From an uncultured Alphaproteobacteria bacterium (GTDB lineage: Bacteria > Pseudomonadota > Alphaproteobacteria > Thalassobaculales > Thalassobaculaceae), in contig CALMRI010000020.1 of NCBI GenBank assembly GCA_937776645.1, positions 1-64,000 of the forward strand: a stretch of 64,000 nucleotides of DNA, in the 5' to 3' direction. Under the pieces are notes generated by a model. The model was given only the letters and a program-made list of their open reading frames with translations, was not told the origin of the DNA and did no database searches. The translations under genes and the position numbers were made by a program. Every line of letters begins with the position of its first letter. Position 1 is the stretch's first letter. Positions 26,251-34,361 of the stretch are shown piece after piece.

Positions 26251-28896
26251 TTAAACCGCCTGTAACCGCGACAATGCACCTGCGAGCTTGCCCCGTTTTT
26301 GCTCTTCCTCGGCCAGACGACTGCGGTTTTCAGCGACCACCTCCTCCGGCGCCTTGGCGATGAATTTCTCGTTCGAGAGCTTGCGGTTGATTTTCTCGAT
26401 TTCGGCGTCGATTTTAGCGATGTCTTTTTCCAGTCGCTCGCTTTCCTGGGAGATATCCACAACACCGGCAATCGGTAGAACGATCGTCGCTTCGCCGATC
26501 ACGCTTTGGATCGCCCCGTCCGGGATCGCGCCGTCATGCCCGGCCGCCGATTTCAAGCGGCCCAAATGCTTGATAATGTCGCGGTGGTCGTTGAGCTGGC
26601 TCCGCGAATGCTCATTCATTCCGACGAGCAACAGATCAATTTCCGCTCGCGGCGGAACATTCATCTCCGAGCGGATCGAGCGGACCTCGGTGATCAAGCG
26701 GACCACCCAATCCATCTCGGCCACCGCCGCCTCGTCCACTTTAACGCCACTGAAGTCCGGCCATGCCGCGCTGATCAAACTCCCCTTGCCATCCAATCGT
26801 TGCCAAAGCTCTTCTGTAAGATAGGGCATCAATGGATTGAGAATATTCATCAATTGCCGCAACGTCCAAGCCGTCGCCGCCTGGGTCTCCGCTGTCGCCG
26901 CCGCATCGTCCCCAGCCAAGATGGGTTTGGTGAACTCAATGTACCAGTCGCAAAACGTCCCCCAGGCAAACTGGTAGATCGCGTTCGCCGCTTCGTTAAA
27001 GCGGTAGCTTTCGACCGCCCCGGAGACTTGACCAGCGGCCCGCGCCATCTCGCCCACGATCCAACGGTTCACGGTTAGGCGGCAATTGGATGGATCGAAC
27101 GCCGGATCATGGGAGCAGCCGTTCATCTCGGCGTAGCGGGCAGCGTTCCATAGCTTGGTGGCGAAATTGCGATAACCCTGAATGCGCGTCTCGGCCAGCT
27201 TGATATCGCGCCCCTGCGCCGCCATCGCCGACAGGGTAAAGCGCAGAGCATCAGCGCCATATTTCTCCACCAGCACCAGCGGATCCATGACATTACCCTT
27301 AGATTTAGACATTTTCTGGCCCTTTTCATCACGGACCAGCGCATGAATATAGACCGTGTGAAACGGCACCTCGCCCATGAAGTGCAGCCCCATCATCATC
27401 ATCCGGGCGACCCAGAAAAAGATAATGTCAAAGCCGGTGACCAGGACGTCCCCCGGATAATACCGGGCAAGGTCGGCTGTCTGCTCCGGCCAGCCAATGG
27501 TCGAGAACGGCCACAGCGCCGATGAGAACCAGGTATCGAGTACATCGCTGTCCCGGGTCAGCGTTGCCGGTTTGCCATAATAGGTCTCGGCAGCGGCCAG
27601 GGCCTCGGCCTCGTTCTCTTCGACGAAAACCGCGCCATCCGGTCCGTACCATGCTGGTATCTGATGGCCCCACCACAATTGGCGGGAGATGCACCAGGGC
27701 TGAATGTTACGCATCCACTCGAAGTAGGTGTTCTCCCAGTTCTTCGGGACAAATTTCGTCCGGCCGCTCTCGACGGCCTCGATCGCCGGTTTGGCTAGGG
27801 TCTTGGCATCGCAATACCACTGGTCGGTCAACCACGGCTCGAGCGGGGCGTTCGAGCGGTCGCCATGTGGAACACTGTGAACCGTATCTTCTGTTCGGTC
27901 CAAAAGCCCCAGAGCTTCCATATCGGCGACCACCTGCTTGCGTGCGTCGTATCGGTCGAGACCGCGATACGCCTCGGGCACGTTGTCGTTCAGGCTAGCA
28001 TGTTGATCGAGGATATTGATCATCTCCAGACCGTGCCGGCGTCCAATCTCGAAATCGTTGAAGTCATGCGCCGGCGTCATCTTTACCGCACCGGTGCCCT
28101 TCTCCATGTCGCTGTAATCGTCGGCAACGATAGGGATACGCCGTCCTACCAACGGCAAGACCGCGTATTTTCCGACTAGGTCGCGGTAGCGGTCATCATC
28201 TGGATGCACCGCGACACCACTATCCCCCAGCATGGTTTCCGGGCGCGTGGTCGCGACCGTGATAAAGCGGCCGTCCTGGCCCTCGATCGGATATTTGAAG
28301 TGCCAAAGCCTACCCTTCATCTCGATTTTCTGGACTTCGAGGTCGGAGATCGCCGTCAGTAATTTCGGATCCCAGTTGACCAACCGCTTGTCGCGATAGA
28401 TCAGCCCCCGCTTGTGCAATTCAACGAAAACCTTGACCACGGCGGCGGACAGCCCCTCGTCCATGGTAAACCGCTCACGCGGCCAATCCGCCGACGCGCC
28501 CAGCGAGCGCAGCTGGTTCATGATCATGCCGCCGGACTCGGCCTTCCAGTCCCAGACCGTCTCCAGAAACTTCTCGCGGCCGAGATCCCGTCGATCGATA
28601 CCTTTTTCCGCCAATTGTCTCTCGACCACCATCTGCGTCGCGATACCGGCGTGATCCATTCCAGGCTGCCAGAGCGCATCGCGCTTTTGCTTGCGAAAAT
28701 AGCGGATCAGGATGTCCTGAATAGTAAAGGTCAACGCGTGACCGATATGCAGATTTCCAGTCACGTTCGGCGGCGGCATCATGATTGTATAGGGAGCTTG
28801 ATTTGACTCCGGCTTCGCCTGGAATGCCCCGGCCTTCTCCCAAGCCTGGTAAAATTTAGCCTCCAAAACAGCAGGCTCGTAGTTTTTCTCAAGCAT
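26251..28896 (-). CDS. valS: Valyl-tRNA synthetase
   Basis: Class I synthetase of 881 aa charging tRNA-Val. HIGH motif is PPPNVTGNLHIGHALTFTIQ; the editing (CP1) domain contains TTRPETMLGDSGVAVHPDD; the KMSKS motif is GQKMSKSKGNVMDPLVLVEK. The anticodon-binding domain and the C-terminal coiled coil typical of ValRS (EKDIAKIDAEIEKINRKLSN) are complete. Intact across 2.6 kb. It lies about 130 bases downstream of popZ, a conserved pairing in alphaproteobacteria. Confidence 0.98.
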   Translation of the reverse strand: MLEKNYEPAVLEAKFYQAWEKAGAFQAKPESNQAPYTIMMPPPNVTGNLHIGHALTFTIQDILIRYFRKQKRDALWQPGMDHAGIATQMVVERQLAEKGIDRRDLGREKFLETVWDWKAESGGMIMNQLRSLGASADWPRERFTMDEGLSAAVVKVFVELHKRGLIYRDKRLVNWDPKLLTAISDLEVQKIEMKGRLWHFKYPIEGQDGRFITVATTRPETMLGDSGVAVHPDDDRYRDLVGKYAVLPLVGRRIPIVADDYSDMEKGTGAVKMTPAHDFNDFEIGRRHGLEMINILDQHASLNDNVPEAYRGLDRYDARKQVVADMEALGLLDRTEDTVHSVPHGDRSNAPLEPWLTDQWYCDAKTLAKPAIEAVESGRTKFVPKNWENTYFEWMRNIQPWCISRQLWWGHQIPAWYGPDGAVFVEENEAEALAAAETYYGKPATLTRDSDVLDTWFSSALWPFSTIGWPEQTADLARYYPGDVLVTGFDIIFFWVARMMMMGLHFMGEVPFHTVYIHALVRDEKGQKMSKSKGNVMDPLVLVEKYGADALRFTLSAMAAQGRDIKLAETRIQGYRNFATKLWNAARYAEMNGCSHDPAFDPSNCRLTVNRWIVGEMARAAGQVSGAVESYRFNEAANAIYQFAWGTFCDWYIEFTKPILAGDDAAATAETQAATAWTLRQLMNILNPLMPYLTEELWQRLDGKGSLISAAWPDFSGVKVDEAAVAEMDWVVRLITEVRSIRSEMNVPPRAEIDLLLVGMNEHSRSQLNDHRDIIKHLGRLKSAAGHDGAIPDGAIQSVIGEATIVLPIAGVVDISQESERLEKDIAKIDAEIEKINRKLSNEKFIAKAPEEVVAENRSRLAEEEQKRGKLAGALSRLQAV

Positions 28897-29029
28897 GGTG
28901 ATAGGTCCAGCGTACCGATGTCATGGCCAGCCGCGCTACGTGGCGGGTCCGGATTTTTAGGGCATAGACGCCAGCGCCGCCAGTCCCAAGTATCAGCGGT
29001 CGGCAGCGCGACCGAACAGCATCAAGTGG

Positions 29030-29512
29030 TCACCAAGGATCGCGACGCTGCGACTGCATCACCAAACGTTCCATTTCCTCACGCACCAGCCGCTCCACCA
29101 TCATCGGCAGATGTTGATCAAGCCATTCCTTGAGCATCGGACGCATCAATTCCCGCGTCAGTCGCTCCAGAGTGATCGCACCGTTGCCAATCGGCAGCTC
29201 GTGATAGTCCTCATTCAGCTTTTTATTCAGCCGGCTGAACGACTCCATCGTCTCTTGAGCCTGCGGCGGCGAAACCAGTCCATCATCAAGACGGGGTGGT
29301 GGCGGAGGTGGTGGCGCTTCAATCTCTTCGGTACGTTCATGCTCGAACAAAGGCTCGGGTTCCGGCTCTTCTTCGGGTTCCCGTTCGGGTCCAGCCTCGA
29401 TTTCTGTCTCTTCGGCGGCTTCCGGTTCCCCTTCCGCCTCCTCGGACATAATGCGCCGAATAGACGCAAGAATTTCCTCCATTGACGGTTCTTGTGCGGT
29501 GTTGGTCATCAC
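29030..29512 (-). CDS. popZ: PopZ-like polar organizing protein (DUF2497)
   Basis: PopZ forms a polymeric matrix at the cell pole that anchors the ParB-parS centromere in alphaproteobacteria. The 160-aa product has the conserved N-terminal helix EPSMEEILASIRRIMSEEAE, a central Glu/Pro-rich disordered region (about residues 25-85) and a C-terminal helical oligomerisation region (TLERLTRELMRPMLKEWLDQ, LPMMVERLVREEMERLV). This architecture and its place directly upstream of valS identify it. The second Met (MTNTAQEPS) may be the true start. Confidence 0.92.
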   Translation of the reverse strand: MMTNTAQEPSMEEILASIRRIMSEEAEGEPEAAEETEIEAGPEREPEEEPEPEPLFEHERTEEIEAPPPPPPPRLDDGLVSPPQAQETMESFSRLNKKLNEDYHELPIGNGAITLERLTRELMRPMLKEWLDQHLPMMVERLVREEMERLVMQSQRRDPW

Positions 29513-29579
29513 CTGCCCCCAGACCTACAAAGGCACTGCTGAGAATATCTTACAAGTCCTTCAAGTACCAGAACACCCA

Positions 29580-30989
29580 TTACAAAGGTGAGCGGCGTCC
29601 GGGCGAGACGCCGGTCCCGTAATACCTGTCTTGGACTTCGATGAAGTGGCGGTCATAATCAAAGACCTCGACGGGCAAGGCCAACGACGCCGCTGTCAGT
29701 TGGCCAAGCGTCACCAGTAACCAATAAGATGCGACGAAAGCATTCCGCTCCGCCCGCACCAAACCAACTTGTGCATCGAGCATTTCCTGCTCCGCGTCCA
29801 ACACGTCAAGCACCGTGCGCGCGCCGACCATCGCCTCCTGCTCAACTCCTTCCAGAGCGATCTGTGCGGAGGCGACTTCGGCCGATAGTGACGTCACCCG
29901 TGCGGCCGCCGTCGTCCAGGCCCCATAGGCTCTGGCCGATTCATCAATCACTCGGCGGCGCGAGGCTTCTACAAGAATTCTCCGGCGATTCGCTTCTTCC
30001 TTAGCCGATCGGACCCGTGCCGACACCGCGCCAGCTTGATACAGCGGGATGCTGATTTGGGCCTCTAAGGCTACTGACGTACTCTCATTGTCCCCACCGC
30101 CGGTGTCTTGTGAATGCTTGGCCCGTCCGATCAGATTGACCGTTGGCAACAACTCGCCCTGGACCACCGAAACCTGTTCAATCGCACTCACTTCCTCGAA
30201 CTTGCTGGTCACCAAAGAGAAGTTATTGGCGGTCGCTAACTCGACGCTTTCTTCCAAACTTTGCGGCAGTTCTTTCGGCATACTTGGTAGGACTAAATTG
30301 TTCGGCTCGACACCCACAATCCGCACGAACATAGCGCGCTTGGAAACGAGGTTTCCCTCGGCCTGGGTGCGATCCGCCTGGGCTCGGGCGACCCGCGCCC
30401 CCGCCTGCGCAACATCGGTCCGCGTCACCTCACCCACCGCGAATCGGTCACGCGTCGCCTCTAGTTGTTTCTCCAGGCGGGTCAAATTGTTGATCTGCAG
30501 ACGCAGCACCGACTCATCGCGCATCATGTCGACATAGGTGGTGGCAGCATCGAACAAAATGTTTTGTTCGACCGAGAACATCCGGGACCGCTCGGCCTGC
30601 ACATTACTCGTGGCCCGGCGCACGGATGCCGCGGTGCGGCCGCCGCGATAGAGCGGCTGGTTGATCGAAACAGTCGCGGTGCCAGGGATTGAACTGCTGC
30701 TGCCGTCGGATGTTCCCCCGGTACTGTCGACATAGATGCCGCCAAGCGTCAGGGTTGAAAGGATGGTCGGACGCCAACCCGATTTGGCTTGCGGCACGGT
30801 TTCGTCGACCGCCCGCAGGGAGGCCCGCGACGCCCGCATATCCGGGTTGTTTGTATAGGCAAGCGCCAGAGCTTCTTCCAGCGTTTGCGCGCTAGCGCCC
30901 GTTGCCGCGAATACCGCGCAACCCAGGCCCAGAAACACCACCAGGAAGCCGCTTCGCCACCCCGTCGATCGTTCAACACGCGTTTGCAT
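29580..30989 (-). CDS. TolC family outer-membrane efflux/secretion channel
   Basis: Outer-membrane channel of the TolC family, used by type I secretion and tripartite efflux systems. I start at ATG 30989, giving MQTRVERSTGWRSGFLVVFL and a signal peptide cleaved near GASAQTLEEALALAYTNNPD; longer frames upstream lack a signal. The mature part has the two-fold repeated coiled-coil pattern (SSIPGTATVSINQPLYRGGR and a second VALEAQISIPLYQAGAVSAR). About 469 aa, normal. It follows the pcm-like gene, a common alphaproteobacterial pair. It could serve the type I secretion ATPase at 34-36 kb. Confidence 0.93.
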   Translation of the reverse strand: MQTRVERSTGWRSGFLVVFLGLGCAVFAATGASAQTLEEALALAYTNNPDMRASRASLRAVDETVPQAKSGWRPTILSTLTLGGIYVDSTGGTSDGSSSSIPGTATVSINQPLYRGGRTAASVRRATSNVQAERSRMFSVEQNILFDAATTYVDMMRDESVLRLQINNLTRLEKQLEATRDRFAVGEVTRTDVAQAGARVARAQADRTQAEGNLVSKRAMFVRIVGVEPNNLVLPSMPKELPQSLEESVELATANNFSLVTSKFEEVSAIEQVSVVQGELLPTVNLIGRAKHSQDTGGGDNESTSVALEAQISIPLYQAGAVSARVRSAKEEANRRRILVEASRRRVIDESARAYGAWTTAAARVTSLSAEVASAQIALEGVEQEAMVGARTVLDVLDAEQEMLDAQVGLVRAERNAFVASYWLLVTLGQLTAASLALPVEVFDYDRHFIEVQDRYYGTGVSPGRRSPL

Positions 30990-31119
30990 GATTAGTCTGT
31001 CCTCAAACACCTGAGTTTCGGTGTGGCGATGAATGTGTTCTTTTCGACCAAGAGACGGATTGCGACCAGGAAAAAACACCCCGGGAATGAATGCTCTGGG
31101 AACGATCGCAAACAACCTC

Positions 31120-31782
31120 TCAAAACACGAATCCTGGTTCCTTGGCGAACCCCGGCAACAAGGGCGTACCAGCGTCGAACACGATCCGACGCGCGGTACG
31201 ACCACCCGCTTTCTCGAAACTGACGGCACGGCCGATCCAACCGTCTTTATCATAGAGGACGGTCAGCAGCCTTCCGGTATCGCTCAACTGATCCAACAGA
31301 ACCTGGGGGACATATTCAACGCCGCCGGCAATCAAAATCAAACTATACGGCTGTTGCCTTGGATAGCCATCCGGCAGTTGCCCCTTGATCACCGCGGCAT
31401 TGTCTATTTCCAGTTCCGCCAAATGCTGATTACCGACATCGACCATGGTTTGATCCTGTTCAACGGCGACCACCGTGGAGACCAGCCGCGAGAGGATCGC
31501 CGTCGTGTACCCGGTGCAGCAACCGATATCGAGGGCGATGTCGGTCGCGTCCGGTTGCGCATCCTGTAGCAGGCGCGCCAGGATCATCGGTTCGATGAGA
31601 TAGCGACCGTCGCCGAGATGCAGATCCTCATCGGCGTAGGCGATCCCCTTCAGGGCGTGCGGCACGAACCGCTCCCGTGGTACCTGCTCGAAAGCGTCCA
31701 GTATCCGAGGGTCAGAGACCCGGTTCGGACGAATTTGATTCTCGATCATATTGTGACGCGCTGCTGCGTAATCGCTCATCAT
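31120..31782 (-). CDS. Protein-L-isoaspartate O-methyltransferase-family protein (second copy)
   Basis: Pcm-family methyltransferase of about 220 aa, distinct from the pcm at 8.9-9.6 kb. From ATG 31782 or 31779 it starts MSDYAAARHNMIENQIRPNR, then FEQVPRERFVPHALKGIAYA. SAM motif I is ALDIGCCTGYTTAILSRL, with Cys where a Gly is usual, and the family QTISQP region reads RYLIEPMILARL, so the substrate site differs. This alphaproteobacterial subgroup is typically encoded beside tolC, as here. True isoaspartate repair activity is unproven for it. Confidence 0.88.
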   Translation of the reverse strand: MMSDYAAARHNMIENQIRPNRVSDPRILDAFEQVPRERFVPHALKGIAYADEDLHLGDGRYLIEPMILARLLQDAQPDATDIALDIGCCTGYTTAILSRLVSTVVAVEQDQTMVDVGNQHLAELEIDNAAVIKGQLPDGYPRQQPYSLILIAGGVEYVPQVLLDQLSDTGRLLTVLYDKDGWIGRAVSFEKAGGRTARRIVFDAGTPLLPGFAKEPGFVF

Positions 31783-32099
31783 CCGCCATTCCCAATTGCT
31801 GGCCCGGATTGCTGGCCCCAATTTCCGGCTGGTCCGCCGACGTATAGCGGACACCGGGTTATACTCAGGCAAACCGCCGAACTCAATGCGTTGGAACGCC
31901 TCAGCTTAAGGTTCTTTGCCATGATCGCCAGACGTTGCGATTTGCAACACCGGTTTTCAGTGTCGGAAAGTCGATCATTCGGCCAAGGCAAGCCGCCTGA
32001 CGGCCCCCGGCGCCGCCTTATCTCAACTGTGATCTTGCGCCACCGAACCAGCGCGGGCCAGCGGGGCGGCGCCAAGCAGCGCTGATCACCATGACGTTT
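31783..32099. other. Intergenic region between the pcm-like gene and tRNA-Cys
   Basis: About 315 bases without a supported gene. A 13-base direct repeat ATTGCTGGCCC(G/C) occurs at about 31797 and 31809. Possible small frames have no recognisable features. No clear terminator for tRNA-Cys was found. Confidence 0.5.
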
Positions 32100-32173
32100 T
32101 GGAGGCCCGGGCCGGAATCGAACCGACGTGCAAGGATTTGCAGTCCTCTGCATAACCACTCTGCCACCGGGCC
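32100..32173 (-). tRNA. tRNA-Cys (GCA)
   Basis: A complete 74-base cloverleaf read on the minus strand. The acceptor stem is GGCCCGG/CCGGGCC, the anticodon loop is CTGCAAA with anticodon GCA, the anticodon stem GAGGA pairs with TCCTT (one GU), the T-loop is GTTCGATTC, and the CCA end is encoded. Confidence 0.97.
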
Positions 32174-32346
32174 AAAGGGTCGCCATCCCTAACGACACCC
32201 TCGTTCCGGCGCAAGTTGAAATCATTTAGTCGCTCAATTTTAAACGTCCAGACCTCGGCCAAGCGGTCTAAATGGCGTCGAATACCGTCGCAGAACCGAG
32301 GATTACAATAACCTGATTTTCCCCGAAGCATTGGTGGTGAAAGAAT

Positions 32347-32375
32347 TTGCGCCCGTGCAGGGCGGTTGCTATATA
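32347..32375 (+). promoter_or_regulatory. Predicted tRNA-Asn promoter
   Basis: A -35-like TTGCGC at 32347-32352, a 17-base spacer and a -10 TATATA at 32370-32375 lie 34 bases before the tRNA-Asn 5' end, spacing that suits a short leader. Confidence 0.55.
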
Positions 32376-32409
32376 CGACCCACGTTGAGGCGATGAATAT
32401 CGCACCTGA

Positions 32410-32484
32410 TCCCCGGTAGCTCAGCGGTAGAGCAGGAGATTGTTAATCTCTTGGTCGGCGGTTCGAATCCGTCCCGGGGAGCCA
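32410..32484 (+). tRNA. tRNA-Asn (GTT)
   Basis: A complete 75-base tRNA on the plus strand. Acceptor TCCCCGG pairs with CCGGGGA, the D-arm is GCTCAGCGGTAGAGC, the anticodon loop is TTGTTAA with anticodon GTT, the T-loop is GTTCGAATC, and the CCA end is encoded. Confidence 0.97.
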
Positions 32485-32491
32485 ATCGAAA

Positions 32492-32528
32492 CAGGGGTTT
32501 GGGTTTATGCTCAGACCCCTATTTTCGT
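32492..32528 (+). terminator. Intrinsic terminator after tRNA-Asn
   Basis: The stem AGGGGTTTG / CAGACCCCT (eight of nine positions paired, short loop) is followed directly by ATTTTCGTTT, eight bases after the tRNA. This is the clearest Rho-independent terminator in the window. Confidence 0.75.
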
Positions 32529-32638
32529 TTATCGCTCTATTTTCGTTCCCGCTTCTATTTCCATTCAGCCCGCGCCTCGCTACGATTATTGACTTGGTGA
32601 AGTCGACCCTACGATGCTGAACCTGCGAGGAAACGACG

Positions 32639-33247
32639 ATGAAGATCTATCACGCCCCGAATAGCCGTTCGGTGCGCGCCATCTGGCTGTTCGAGGAATT
32701 GGGCTTTCCCTATGACTTGGAGATCTTCCCCCTCGGCGACCCGAAGATGCGGACACCGGAATATCTCAAGGTTCACCCCATGGGGCGGGTGCCGGCCGTC
32801 ACCGACGGCGATATCACGATCTTCGAGTCCGGTGCTATCGTCCAGTATATCCTGACGAAATATGGCGAGGGGCGATTCCAGCCGACGGCTGATTCTCCGA
32901 CTTTTCCCGACTACCTGCAATGGCTGCACTACGCCGAAGGCATGTTGATGCCCCCTGTCAATATTATCGTCGTTGAAACCCTCTTCCTACCGGAGGAACG
33001 CCGCAATCAGACCAATGTCGATCGGGCGACCAAACTGCTGAGCCGGATGCTGAGCGCGGTCGAGCGCGGGTTGGAAGGCCGTGACTATCTGATCGGGGGA
33101 TTTTCCGGCGCCGATATCATGACCGGGCATGCCTGCATCGTCTCGGCGCGGCTTGGCGGCAATATTTCAGATAAACCAAATGTTTCTGCCTATATTGACC
33201 GATTACAGGCCCGCCCGGCGCTGCAGCGCGCCTGGGCGGTCAAATAG
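32639..33247 (+). CDS. Glutathione S-transferase family protein
   Basis: A 202-aa GST-fold protein. The thioredoxin-like N-terminal half starts MKIYHAPNSRSVRAIWLFEE, with Ser in the position used to activate glutathione, then the cis-Pro motif MGRVPAVTDGDITIFESGAI where the ES pair contacts the glutamyl group. The C-terminal helical half carries FSGADIMTGHACIVSARLG, matching the conserved N-capping/aspartate motif. Substrate unknown. It stands alone between the tRNA-Asn terminator and a convergent dehydrogenase gene. Confidence 0.92.
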   Translation: MKIYHAPNSRSVRAIWLFEELGFPYDLEIFPLGDPKMRTPEYLKVHPMGRVPAVTDGDITIFESGAIVQYILTKYGEGRFQPTADSPTFPDYLQWLHYAEGMLMPPVNIIVVETLFLPEERRNQTNVDRATKLLSRMLSAVERGLEGRDYLIGGFSGADIMTGHACIVSARLGGNISDKPNVSAYIDRLQARPALQRAWAVK

Positions 33248-33265
33248 CCCCGAGCACCAGCGAAG

Positions 33266-34201
33266 TTAGATCGGCGGATCACGCTCCAACGCGGCCTTCA
33301 ATCGGTCGGGGTTAACCGCGATCTCGACACCGGAACGCTCCAGCTGCAATTTCATCGAGCTTCGTGAGTCCGAGCCGCCCCAGCCGCGGTTAAGCGCCTC
33401 GGTCATTTCTTCCAGGGTGAGATTGGCGATCCGCATTGGCACCCCCATCTCGCGGCCCAGCGCCGTCGCCAGCGAGACGTCTTTATGTGCCAGCCTAAGA
33501 GCGAAGGCTGGCGGATCATATTTTCCAGGCAGAAATTGGCTAATCAAGCCATCGAAGGTTCTGCGCCGGCCCAACACGCCCTGTCGAACCGCTTCCCAAA
33601 GGTCCAATGGATCCACCCCGGCTTTGACCCCCATGGTGAAAACTTCGCCAAGCGCCGTCTGGACAGCATAACCGGCGCAGTTATGCACCAGTTTGGCCAC
33701 CGACCCAGCCCCGATCGCACCGATATACAGCGCCTGATCGCCCATCGCGTCCAATTGCGCCTTATATTTGTCAAACAAAGCCTTCTCGCCGCCGACCCAC
33801 AGCGCCAGCTTGCCGGATTGCGCGCCCGCTGGCCCGCCGCTTACCGGCGCATCGAGGAACTCAAAGCCCTGTTCGGCGAAAACCGCGTGCAAGGCGCGGA
33901 CCGTCGTCGGTGAATTGGTCGACAGATCAAACACCGCGCCACCCGGCTGCAACCCTTCAATAAGCCCATCAGCGCCGGTCGCAACAGCATGGACCTCCGG
34001 CGGACCGGGCAACGACAGGAACACCACGTCCACCTGTTCGGCCAAAGTCTTTGGACTATCGGCCCAGATCGCTCGATTGGACAGGAACGGCTCGGCCGCT
34101 TCCCGCCGCTTATCGTGGACCACCAACTCGTTACCGGCCTTCGCCAAATTTGTCGCCATGCTGGCGCCCATTGTCCCAAGCCCGATAAACCCAACCCGCA
34201 T
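33266..34201 (-). CDS. 3-hydroxyisobutyrate dehydrogenase-family oxidoreductase
   Basis: NAD(P)-dependent beta-hydroxyacid dehydrogenase of 311 aa. The N-terminal Rossmann motif is VGFIGLGTMGASMATNLAKA, the substrate-binding signature DAPVSGGPAGAQSGKLALWV, and the catalytic lysine is in GAGSVAKLVHNCAGYA. The all-helical C-terminal domain is complete. The family oxidises 3-hydroxyisobutyrate, tartronate semialdehyde or related acids; the present substrate cannot be chosen. No valine-degradation genes lie nearby. Confidence 0.9.
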   Translation of the reverse strand: MRVGFIGLGTMGASMATNLAKAGNELVVHDKRREAAEPFLSNRAIWADSPKTLAEQVDVVFLSLPGPPEVHAVATGADGLIEGLQPGGAVFDLSTNSPTTVRALHAVFAEQGFEFLDAPVSGGPAGAQSGKLALWVGGEKALFDKYKAQLDAMGDQALYIGAIGAGSVAKLVHNCAGYAVQTALGEVFTMGVKAGVDPLDLWEAVRQGVLGRRRTFDGLISQFLPGKYDPPAFALRLAHKDVSLATALGREMGVPMRIANLTLEEMTEALNRGWGGSDSRSSMKLQLERSGVEIAVNPDRLKAALERDPPI

Positions 34202-34331
34202 TTCCCGCCCCCTTCACCAATAGTCAGCGCCGCGTCCCCATATAGTTACGGTCGCCACACGCGCAATTTTGGTATTCTATCATCAACCAAGTTCACCGCC
34301 TACGCGCCACGCCGACGATCGCATGCGCGCG

Positions 34332-34354
34332 GGCCGGTACTCCAGCAACCGGCC
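34332..34354. other. Perfect inverted repeat downstream of the type I secretion ATPase gene
   Basis: GGCCGGT and ACCGGCC, a perfect 7-bp stem with a 9-base loop, lie eight bases beyond the stop of the minus-strand ATPase gene. No U-tract follows on the minus strand, so intrinsic termination is unsure. Confidence 0.35.
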
Positions 34355-34361
34355 TTCGGCT

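Noticed and set aside
31797-31822. 13-base direct repeat before the pcm-like gene as an operator
   Set aside because: Short, GC-rich, and not placed over any recognisable promoter.
34332-34354. Strong intrinsic terminator
   Set aside because: The stem is perfect but no U-tract follows, so it is listed only as an inverted repeat.
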